Shown one piece after another: positions 56,385-64,000 of a stretch of DNA of 64,000 nucleotides. The position numbers were made by a program, and so were the translations under genes. Under the pieces are notes generated by a model. The model made no database searches. It was not told where the DNA came from and saw nothing but the letters and a program-made list of their open reading frames with translations. The stretch is from the NCBI GenBank assembly GCA_030248215.1, contig JASANG010004125.1, positions 186,001 through 250,000 of the forward strand, given 5' to 3'. This stretch comes from Enoplolaimus lenunculus (lineage: Eukaryota > Nematoda > Enoplea > Enoplida > Thoracostomopsidae). Each line of letters begins with the position of its first letter. Within the stretch, counting starts at the first letter, position 1.

Positions 56385-57044
56385 ATATACACAAATATTT
56401 TTAATTCGGGCGTAATTTCAGTTAAGCTGAGGCTCTTTCACTCTATTAACTTGACGTCATAGACGTATCGTCAACTGTAAATTTAGTAAATTTAATTTTG
56501 CGTCACCTTCTCAAAACTTAGTCGGCATTGCGGGGTAAGTTTTGTTTTTGAAGCCTATATGTGCTTAAAAATCAACTAAAACAATATGTCTTATATTTTA
56601 AGTGTATTTGTCGTCAACGTTTGTGTCATATATAAGTTTCAAAATTTCAGCTACAGAAATTAAAGACCCATATGTGTTGAAAAATTTCAGAATTCGAACT
56701 CAAAAATTCAAAACGTTTCGTTTGTGGTAAATCATAAATATCTGAAATTTCAGACTGTGTTTAATAGATTCGCAATTAATTTTGTGGGATAGAACGGTAT
56801 AATGCAAGTTTATGAAAACCATCTGTGTAGAAACTATTGATATGCGTCCCCAGCCTTACTGACAGACGCTTTATCCTCGTTGTCAGGGGTGTCGCGTAGC
56901 CAGAGGCGGGACCGTCGACGCTATGCCCCCTCTACTGACTTTGACAAGCTTATTTCTAGTACTTAACTGCTAAGTGGAACTTAAAAACACAATAGATTCA
57001 TAAGTAAATGACATCTTACCTTAACCTGATATTTGGATATTTGG

Positions 57045-57202
57045 CCCGGCCCGTAGCCAAGGGGTGCCTCAGCCCACCTGGGAAAATATTTCTCCCTTCC
57101 CTTGAAAATTGTCAACCGTGCTTGTAAGTCGTCGAAACCTTTGTATGCCCCACTTGAAAAATTTTTAGTCTCCCCTAGCAGGGTATACTGGCTACTGGCC
57201 TG
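57045..57202 (-). mobile_element. CAGGCCCGTAGCCA MITE
   Basis: CGGCCCGTAGCCAAGGGGTG at the left and ACTGGCTACTGGCCTG at the right. Confidence 0.85.
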
Positions 57203-57683
57203 GATCTGGCTACGCGTATGCTGCATATGCTTTTAGGCAAACACAACTTCAAAAACGTTTAGCGCAAACAAGTTCTGTTTGCCTAAATTGGTACAAATAT
57301 TAGCAGAACAATTTTTAGAATATTCAAAGAGGCATATAAAACCAAGATAGAGTACATTTGAACGCATGACAAAAACACTTGGATTCCTGGCTAAGTAATA
57401 AACATATTTGCACTAGCGAATCTGTATAAAGTTAAAGGTAATCACAATGTGGTAAATGGCAGTGCCTGGCTGTTGGATTTTCAGTCCAGGTTGGGCACGT
57501 ATTCTCAAATGGTGTTAATAGCACTTATCATCAGTTTATTGGCATTTCAAAGTGTACTATATGTTGTGCTTTATCTTGCAAAATCAGTATTGTAGCAGAC
57601 AAGTATAGTAGCTGTGAAGGTGGCATATTTACCCGATTTACGGTCACCAAAAATTGACAAAAATAAACCGCTATTTTAAACTA

Positions 57684-57829
57684 TTTTTGAATTTCAAGAA
57701 AACTTTTTTTGTAAGAAAATTTTTGAATTTCAAGAAAACTTTTTTTGTAAGAAAATTTTTGAATTTCAAGAAAACTTTTTTTGTAAGAAAATTTTTGAAT
57801 TTCAAGAAAACTTTTGTGTAAGAAAAACT
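57684..57829 (+). repeat. 36-bp minisatellite, about four units
   Basis: Unit beginning GAATTTCAAGAAAACTTTTT, repeated at 57689, 57725, 57761 and 57797; the first three are virtually identical. Confidence 0.95.
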
Positions 57830-57924
57830 AAAATTGTAAAAGTAGAGAAACGGTATTTTAGCGTTTTGTATTTTTGACTCGATTTTTTTACTTAAGTACC
57901 TTAATTTGAAAGTCTAGAATTAAT

Positions 57925-58128
57925 GGCTCACTGTACAGAATAGGGCCGGAACGTTTTCCGGAGGAGCTGTTATAGAGTCAGTTTAAGCTGTATGCTAATT
58001 TTTTTGCTTAAGCTCAGTCTTAGGCATAGGATTAGAAATAGGCTTTTCCTGAGGCTTAGGCTTCGGCTTAGGCTTAGGCTTAGGAATATGCTTATACTAC
58101 TGTTCCGGCCCAGTTCTATACATGGGCC
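57925..58128 (+). mobile_element. TTAGGC-core MITE, CCGG-end subfamily, with 8-bp TSD
   Basis: GGCTCACTGTACAGAATAGG at the left and TTCTATACATGGGCC at the right. The flanks GAATTAAT (57917-57924) and GAATTACT (58129-58136) differ by one base. Confidence 0.88.
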
Positions 58129-58496
58129 GAATTACTAATTGAAGCAGGAAGTACATAAAACAGATATTGAATATACGTCGCATTATTTCAAATAACCAGT
58201 GAAATATTTTTAATGTTTATTGAGTTTCGCGAAATTTTGTAAAGAAATTACTGAATTTTTATATTTTCCATTCACAAAAATGCTTAAATGTGTTAAATTG
58301 TTTCTACCTGTGAAAATAACTTACAATTAATACAGAAATTCTGGAATATTATTACTATGAAAGGTAAACCCACCACGAACTTTTGTCATCACCGTAACAT
58401 AAAGTGGAAACGGATATAGATTTTAAGAGAAAACAAAATATACCTGAAAAACCGGAAACGAATTTCCGCCTTTTTATTGTACCATCATAAATGTAA

Positions 58497-58975
58497 CCCG
58501 TACACGGATCATGAGCGAAACGTTTTTCTGTGGTACTGCAATAGAGCAAGCTTAAGTTTAAAACAATTTTTTTGCTTAATCTTGAGCTTAGGCTTAGGCT
58601 TAGTTATACGGTCGTTTTCACGCTTAGGCTTTTAAGCATAGTCGTAGGCTTAGGAACATGCTTAGACTAGCAGATGCAGGGGGGACGCACGGCTTCCCGT
58701 CAGAATTTGTTGAAGTTTTTACCATACAATTTTCCCCTTCAGAAAATTTTTTGATAAAGAAAACAATTTGTCCATTCTGAAATCTTTTGTGATAAAACCT
58801 TTACAATTTTTCCCCATAGAAGAATTTTTGGTGATAAAATGATAAGGTGCCTGCCTACCTTACAATTTTTGCGTTTCATAACATTTTAACATCAGCGCCC
58901 CTCCGTCAGAACTTTTTGGATCCGCCTCTGCATGCTTATACAAACTGCCGTGTTCTCCACGTCAGGTCATAAGCG
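58497..58975 (+). mobile_element. TTAGGC-core MITE split by a GGATCC-type element
   Basis: GTACACGGATCATGAGCGAA begins it. GGAACATGCTTAGACTAG is cut at about 58677, and CATGCTTATACAAACTGCCG with GTTCTCCACGTCAGG continues after 58932. Confidence 0.65.
58680..58932. mobile_element. GGATCC-type MITE, nested
   Basis: GCAGATGCAGGGGGGACGC at the left and TTGGATCCGCCTCTGC at the right; CCGTCAGAATTT and GATAAAATGATAAGGT inside. Confidence 0.6.
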
Positions 58976-58989
58976 TTATCGCTTCAACG

Positions 58990-59137
58990 TCCAATACATA
59001 GAACAAGGCCGGAACGAGTAGTATAAACATATTTCTAAGACTAAGCCTAAGCCTAAGCCTAAAGGAAAAAGTTAGTCTAAAGCTTAAACTGACCCTATTA
59101 CAGCTCCGCCTGAAAACGATCAGGCCCCGCTTGGACT
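58990..59137 (-). mobile_element. TTAGGC-core MITE, CCGG-end subfamily
   Basis: CCAATACATAGAACAAGGCC at the left, three AAGCCT hexamers, TTAGTCTAAAGCTTAAACTG and GAAAACGATCAGGCCCCG at the right. Confidence 0.75.
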
Positions 59138-59160
59138 ATGACGACTGTCTTAAAGAGTAT

Positions 59161-59429
59161 TTAACCCGTTGTCACATGAATATTTTCTATTTCCCCTGAG
59201 ACCTACTTTTATGCTAGGATTCGAACTCGGGTGACTGAAGTGGGAGGCGTATACCATCACCACTCAGCTATAGGAGCTTGACGCTCGAGCCCGAGGGGGC
59301 TCTCACGTCTTGTGGTGATTTAGTACTATGTATACGTGTTGCAATTGTTAAACACGGTGCGATATATACTATTTAACGTATACACTGCGCTGAGTTGCCT
59401 ACAGGCAACTCAATGTGAGAAGGGGTTAA
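59161..59429 (-). mobile_element. piggyBac-like TTAA MITE carrying a tRNA-like sequence
   Basis: TTAA at both ends (59161-59164, 59426-59429), inverted termini CCCGTTGTCACATG and CAATGTGAGAAGGGG. On the minus strand it has the same A-box, CTCCCAC loop and B-box as 45796-46066. Confidence 0.9.
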
Positions 59430-59861
59430 AGATAGTAAACTGAAATTTTTTCGCTTAACTGCAATACAAGATAGCGCGTACGCAAGGTCCTCATAACAGA
59501 AAACCATTGAATTATGTTAATATTTTTTATTTCGAAACTTTCTACTGCTTGAATAACATTAAATTAATATTTGAAATACAGGACGCATCCGGATATATTC
59601 AAGATATCATTTCTTGCTCAATTTTAGCTATGCTTTCTCTTTTAGTTGCTCGCAAAGGTGTGCCTTATTTCAAGACAGAGTTTTTTCTGGTTTAAAAAAC
59701 ATCTGTGATGGCACGAAAAACAAACCAATTTACCAGCAAAAACAGTAAATACCGGTTCGAAAATGAATCGGTTGTGTGAAATAGTTCGTGATCACAATCC
59801 ATTTACCTGAGCCGAAATCATGGCTAAAAGCAACTACAAATGCATGGTATTTCAAATTAAG

Positions 59862-60063
59862 GGCCCATGTAAAGATCAGGGGTGGAAAGTTTTTCTGTGG
59901 GGCTAGAATAGAGTAAGCTTAAGCTTTGGAGTAATTTTTTTGCTTGGCTTAGGCTTAGGCTTAGGCTTAGGCTTAGGAATATGCTCACTTTTACGCTTAG
60001 CTTTAGGCTTAGGCTTAGAAATATGCTTATAATACTGTTCCGCCCGTGTTCTTTACATTGGCC
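59862..60063 (+). mobile_element. TTAGGC-core MITE with exact 8-bp TSD
   Basis: GGCCCATGTAAAGATCAGGG at the left and GTTCTTTACATTGGCC at the right. AAATTAAG is duplicated exactly (59854-59861, 60064-60071). 202 bp. This copy fixes the element borders and hAT-type target size for the family. Confidence 0.93.
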
Positions 60064-60110
60064 AAATTAAGCAAAAATGACGATAGCTTTTATCACCAGC
60101 TGCAATTATT

Positions 60111-60296
60111 TTGGTCCATCAAGGACGGAACATTTTTTTCTGCGCGACTGCAATAGAGTAAGCTTATTAGCTTTTAGACCATTTGTTTCGCTTTGGCACA
60201 GTCCTTGGTTTTGGCTTAGGTATAAGCTCATTCTTTCGCTTAGGCTTTGGCTTTGAAATATGCTTATGCTACAGTTACGGTCATGTTCAATGGCGT
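60111..60296 (+). mobile_element. TTAGGC-core MITE, diverged
   Basis: GTCCATCAAGGACGGAAC at the left, GGTCATGTTCAATGG at the right; core CTTAGGCTTTGGC. Confidence 0.75.
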
Positions 60297-60703
60297 AATA
60301 TTTTGAACGCGAATAATTATAATTTTTGTTTACTCCTGCTGGAAAGCGTGAAATACCCATTTCACAGTTTAAAGGTCAATACTTAAAGTTTTTATTTATT
60401 ATTAATAGCAAAACGTCTAAAAAACAATATTTATTCAAAATTTCATAACAGTAAAATGAAACCGTTTCAAATACGATAACACTGATTAACTGACGTTTTT
60501 GAAATATCATATTAACTTCGCGTCAGTTGGTTATAATGAAAATTACTAAGCTAAGCTTTTACAGTTGATGTTCATAGTTTTAAAACTTTCAAACTTAAAA
60601 TATAGCTTAGAGCTCAAGAAACATACCATGTCATATTTTAAAGGCTATTTTCGAACGAATAATATAATTCTTTAGGGAGCCAGCGTTAAATGCTATTAAC
60701 GTT

Positions 60704-60887
60704 GGCCCATGTAAACATCAGGGACGCAACGTTTTTCTGTGGGACTACAATAGAGTAAGCTTAAGGTTTAGACTAAATTTTTTGCCTGGCTTAGGCTTAG
60801 GCTTATAAATATGCTCATTCTTACGCTTAGGCTTAGGCTTAGGAATATGTTTATAATACTATTCCGCCCCTGTTCTTTACATTGGCT
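60704..60887 (+). mobile_element. TTAGGC-core MITE with 8-bp TSD
   Basis: GGCCCATGTAAACATCAGGG at the left, CTGTTCTTTACATTGGCT at the right. Flanks TTAACGTT and CTTACGTT agree at 6 of 8 bases. Confidence 0.87.
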
Positions 60888-61197
60888 CTTACGTTTATGA
60901 CGTATATAGCAAATTTGTGGGCAATTTTGACAGCTAATAGGTTTCTTAGCTAGTTATTTTCACCAGAAATAGTCAAGTTGGTTTAGTCTCTAGCTAGTCA
61001 TGAAAACTAAAACGAATTGCAGTTTTTGCAAATCAGACATACTTTTAAGGCCAAACCTTCTGTATTGAACACTTCGTTGCGTTGAAAACGTTATTTTAAA
61101 GTTAATCTGGCACTTATGGCCTGCACTGCTGATTATTATTGGGTTCCTGAAGCGTTGCTGGTCAAATGGAATTGTAGCTTAAAATTCGATATATGAT

Positions 61198-61722
61198 ATT
61201 TACACGTGCAGGTTTGTGCAGCAATCTGGCTACAAAACAGCTTTGAAGGTATCGCAGCTGCAAGTTATTCACTGAAATTCATGCTATTAATTTTAATTTG
61301 CACGTTTGAACTCAGTTGCAAGTCGCTTGCATTTCTTGCACCTGCATTTTGATTGGCTAATCGGGAACGGTGTTGCTGACCACTTCTTCTATTTAATTCA
61401 AACTTTTTGTATTTATTGAAGAAGTTTGAATTGATTCAAAAGAACTTGCAACTGCAATTTATTCATGATGAATATTCGCAAACAACCAATTGATCGATAT
61501 TAATAGCCTTACATGTCGCATTAATTCATCATAATTGGCTGAACTGATAATTAATAACTTATGCTTGTTGCAGTCGTCTGCAAATTATTTATGTAAATTT
61601 GTGTCAAGATTCAGAATTAAAGTGATGTTTTTTGCAATTACATGCAGCTGCAAGTATTTCATGCAAGTTATAGTCGCAGCGAGTTTTCACGGCAAAAACT
61701 TGCACGTGTGAATAGGGTTAAA
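61198..61722. mobile_element. TTGCAAGT-rich inverted-repeat element
   Basis: TTACACGTGCAGGTTTGTGC at the left and CAAAAACTTGCACGTGTGAA at the right are inverted. CTTGCA/TGCAAG words recur all through it. Confidence 0.65.
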
Positions 61723-61782
61723 GTGAATAAGTCAAAATTCTAATTGCATTCAGACAGTAAGCGATTAAAATTTCATATTTCC

Positions 61783-61977
61783 AATGCAAAGAACAGGGCC
61801 ACAACAGTATTATAAGCATATTCCTAAGCCTAAGCCTAAACCTAACCGCAAGAATGAGCATATTCCTAAGTCTAAGCCTAAACCTAGGCCAACCAAAAAA
61901 ATTAGTCAAAAGCGTAAGCTTACTCTATTGCAGTCCCGCAGAAAAACGTGCCGTCCCTGATCTTTACATGAGCCGAC
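61783..61977 (-). mobile_element. TTAGGC-core MITE
   Basis: CCAATGCAAAGAACAGGGCC at the left and GTCCCTGATCTTTACATGAG at the right; AAGCCTAAGCCTAAACC, then the spacer AGAATGAGCATATTCC and a second block. Confidence 0.85.
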
Positions 61978-62311
61978 GGTACAAGCGCGAAGCTCAACTA
62001 CGGTTTTCAGCGAACGAACACTGTTTCATCGTTAAATTTTTAATTTCTCAACTCATCCAAGTTCGTTTATTTGAATTTATATTGAAAACAACTGCATTAT
62101 GTTGGATTTTGGTGGCCCTAAAAGCAAATGTCAATTTTTTTAAATATAACCAGACCTGAATATAAAATTTATCCAATTTACATTTTTCCACCTATAAACA
62201 TTAGCAAAGTAGCCGGAAAGGTTGCTAATTTCACATCAAAATATTTGATAAAAAAGTGTGAAATAACTTTTTATTGCGCCACCCCCTCCTACAACATTTT
62301 TTGGCATGATA

Positions 62312-62564
62312 CACTGCAAAATTCCAGTGAGTTAATTTTAACTCAGAATGAGTTGAACCCACTCAGAAGGCTGAGCTATAAATCAGGTCGTTTAGAACTC
62401 GGAATGCTGAATGGATTGAATTCCTTCTGAGTTAATTAATTAACTTTACCCAGAATTAAATCGGCTCAGAGTGAGTTAATATTTACTGCTATTAACTCAG
62501 AAATAACCAGAAATGAGTAATTTTCTATCGGAGTTGATTAATCAACTCATTGGAATTTACAGTG
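62312..62564. mobile_element. CACTGTAAATTCC palindromic MITE with TA duplication
   Basis: CACTGCAAAATTCCAGTGAG ... TTGGAATTTACAGTG, TA on both sides. Confidence 0.9.
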
Positions 62565-62655
62565 TAGTATTAATGACATAGTTTTTGAGCGTTTTGTATA
62601 TGCCTTACAGTTCATCCAGCACTGCGCTCAATGAATCTGTATGTACCTTTCACTA

Positions 62656-62901
62656 CACTGTAAATTCCAATGAGTTGATTAAACAACTCAGCGAGAATTA
62701 GTAGTTATGGTCATTTCTGAAATAATAACGCAACCCACAACTGTGAACTGATTGAATTTATTCTGAGTTAATTAACCAACTAACCCGGAATCGAATCACT
62801 ACACAGCGAGCTAATGTTTACTGTTATAAACTCAGAAATAAGCAGAAATGACTAATTCGCTCTGTGAACAGATTAGTTTCAACTCATCGGAATTTACAGT
62901 G
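62656..62901. mobile_element. CACTGTAAATTCC palindromic MITE
   Basis: CACTGTAAATTCCAATGAG ... CGGAATTTACAGTG, TA at the left only. It lies 90 bases behind the previous copy. Confidence 0.87.
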
Positions 62902-62964
62902 ACAATGACTAATTAATTCTATGGATTAATAATTGCCAAAAAGAATTTTACAGAAACGAACTTT

Positions 62965-63778
62965 TTAACTTGTGGGTCCCAACAACATCGGCAACCCGGT
63001 ATTCGAATAATCACTACCGGTAATTCCGGTTGACGACAGTCGTGTTCGTCCGTCACTAGTACTACCACGAGTAGTCGAGCCATCACCCCCGACAGCTTGG
63101 GGATCGCCAGCTTTACGGAGTCGGGAACACCCCCACGCTACTATAACACCTGAAAACAACACACATAACAACGAAACGGTGACAATAATGGCAATGAACG
63201 ATGATTCGTTGATACACATCATTTCTTCGTCCAGCAAATCTAAGTCCGCCGGACCGGAATCAGAGTCGAGTTTAATTAGATTTTGGCCTGAAATGGTTAA
63301 ATTATCTAATTGTATCAATTAAATCAAGAGCGGATAATCGCTATTTAACAAGAGTGTGGTACTGGGCTCATTCTGTGTAATAAAGAATGTATCCGGTACG
63401 TGTTGCGTTTTTGCCCTACCCCCCTTATTTAAAGGGGGATACAACCGGTGCGAACCGTGTCATTTTATGTCTGCGGCGTCTAAAATGCTCGCCTTATAGT
63501 TTAATTTAGGGGTATTCATGTGATTGCAACCCCCATATAAACAAGGGGGGGTCGGGCCAAAAACGCAACACCCGGTTGTACAATTGGTTCCATGCGGCCC
63601 CCGAAGAGTTGCACACTCTTGTCATTGATATCCGCTCTTGATTAAATCAATTGAAACATATTTCTAGGAATAACTGCCGAGGCCGAAAATTTGTAAAAAC
63701 GGCGCCGACGTAAAATATAATCGTGAAGTAAAACGCTTAGGACCGAACGCAAACGAGACGTCGAAAGCCATGTTAGTG
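62965..63778 (-). CDS. 3' end of a single-pass membrane protein gene, possibly ZP-type
   Basis: The last exon, 63287-62965, is well supported: CAG acceptor, phase-1 entry, 107 codons to a stop. It encodes an acidic stretch (DSDSGPADLDLLDEE), then CINESSF, one membrane span (FIAIIVTVSLLCVLFSGVIV) and a Ser/Thr/Gly-rich tail of about 55 residues. A possible preceding exon, 63778-63675, has the matching phase (joining GLG to SQN) but a weak GTTATT donor and a weak acceptor. Its TNMAFDVSF and RLYFTSAPF stretches faintly recall the end of a ZP domain, which in nematode cuticlins precedes such a membrane span; the expected cysteines are absent. The gene continues beyond the window. The function is not established. 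The intron between the two exons is almost wholly a hairpin MITE. Confidence 0.45.
63325..63640. mobile_element. CAAGAG hairpin MITE, most complete copy
   Basis: CAAGAGCGGATAATCGC at the left, GATATCCGCTCTTG at the right, with nested inner arms (GCGTTTTTGCCC versus GGCCAAAAACGC, CCCCCCTTATTT versus ATATAAACAAGGGGG). ATTAAAT is directly repeated at 63318-63324 and 63641-63647. Confidence 0.85.
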
Positions 63779-63886
63779 CTTAACCTTAATACAAAATATT
63801 GGTTTTGTTGATCCTTTTTAGGAGACTTATTCCGGGCTATGGATCCCCTTGGATCCGCTAGTGTCAAGAATATTCTGTTCCAATAT

Positions 63887-64000
63887 AATTGTTTACTTTT
63901 TCATTGGTCAAATATTAGGCTGTCCTTCTGACTCGTGTAAGGGAATATTCTTAATTGTTTACTTCTTCATTGGTCAAATATTAGGCTGTCCTTCTGACTC
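63887..64000 (+). repeat. 66-bp tandem repeat running off the window
   Basis: The unit beginning AATTGTTTACTTTTTCATTG starts at 63887 and again at 63953 with very few changes. The array reaches the window end, so its full length is unknown. Confidence 0.9.

Larger units (their letters stand above)
43967..62964. other. 19-kb stretch dominated by repeats
   Basis: No gene of good confidence. It carries about 15 TTAGGC-core copies or fragments, six CAGGCCCGTAGCCA copies, seven CACTG palindromes, the TTAA tRNA-bearing MITE and several single elements. Weak coding candidates are at 45234-45344 and 47441-47650. The stretches 46100-46560, 47660-48300, 49620-50320, 53560-53960, 55080-55970, 56400-57040 and 60300-60700 show nothing I can name. 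Confidence 0.5.

Noticed and set aside
55957-56404. Long open frames on both strands reading as Leu-Ser or Leu-Arg repeats
   Set aside because: They are translations of the TTAGGC array, which has no stop in several frames. The same holds for the frames at 26707-26944, 27213-27614, 20671-20955, 38775-39194 (upper part) and 61718-61909.
57684-57829. CRISPR array
   Set aside because: The 36-bp units are directly contiguous without unique spacers, and the organism is an animal.
59582-59660. Possible plus-strand exon between TACAG and GTGTGCC with a hydrophobic stretch
   Set aside because: No upstream or downstream exon could be matched and no family is recognisable; too weak to list.

Overview
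The window is AT-rich animal DNA: a few widely spaced genes with many introns and consensus GT-AG splice sites, sitting in a dense bed of short non-autonomous DNA transposons (MITEs). The organism is most likely a nematode. The main reason is that about 29 copies or fragments of one MITE family carry a core of TTAGGC hexamers, the canonical nematode telomere repeat. This is inference; I cannot run a species assignment.

Genes, left to right. (1) A complete ten-exon mevalonate kinase gene on the minus strand (2539-10625, 473 aa), rebuilt exon by exon with every splice phase consistent. (2) A three-exon plus-strand gene (16269-20572, 621 aa) for a protein with two BTB-BACK units in tandem. (3) A three-exon minus-strand gene (23528-25631, 154 aa) for a secreted, probably GPI-anchored Ly6/three-finger-like protein. 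(4) The 3' part of an unrecognised Ser/Thr/Pro-rich gene (30913-31842, minus). (5) A two-pore-domain potassium channel (K2P/TWK) gene (35821-43966, minus, six exons found and one junction unresolved), with a normal first pore filter and a non-canonical second one. (6) The last exons of a single-pass membrane protein with a cytoplasmic tail (62965-63778, minus), weakly suggestive of a ZP-type protein. Weaker coding candidates lie at 12894-13365, 45234-45344 and 47441-47650.

Repeats. Roughly 0-14 kb (mostly the mevalonate kinase gene) holds few elements: GGTGCAACCGG hAT MITEs, one GGCCCGGG hAT MITE and scattered fragments. From about 14.7 kb to the end the TTAGGC-core MITEs dominate. With them occur CAGGCCCGTAGCCA MITEs (about 16), two related palindromic families ending in CACTG with TA target duplications, a TTAA-flanked piggyBac-like MITE that contains a tRNA-like Pol III promoter, a CAAGAG hairpin family, a GGATCC-type family, a 680-bp foldback, and several single-copy inverted-repeat elements. 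Exact or near-exact 8-bp target duplications beside several copies (ACCTCATG, ATGCATAT, AATTCTAC, AGTATACT, AAATTAAG) show hAT-type insertion. Many elements are nested. One GC-richer stretch (40440-42480) inside a K2P intron may be the fossil of an LTR element.

The genes do not form an operon or an obvious pathway. The most unusual things are the telomere-repeat-bearing MITE family, the tRNA-bearing TTAA MITE (one copy sits exactly on the stop codon of the Ly6-like gene), the tandem BTB-BACK gene with its duplicated intron position, and the altered second pore filter of the K2P gene. I found no sign of a defence system, CRISPR array or gene cluster.
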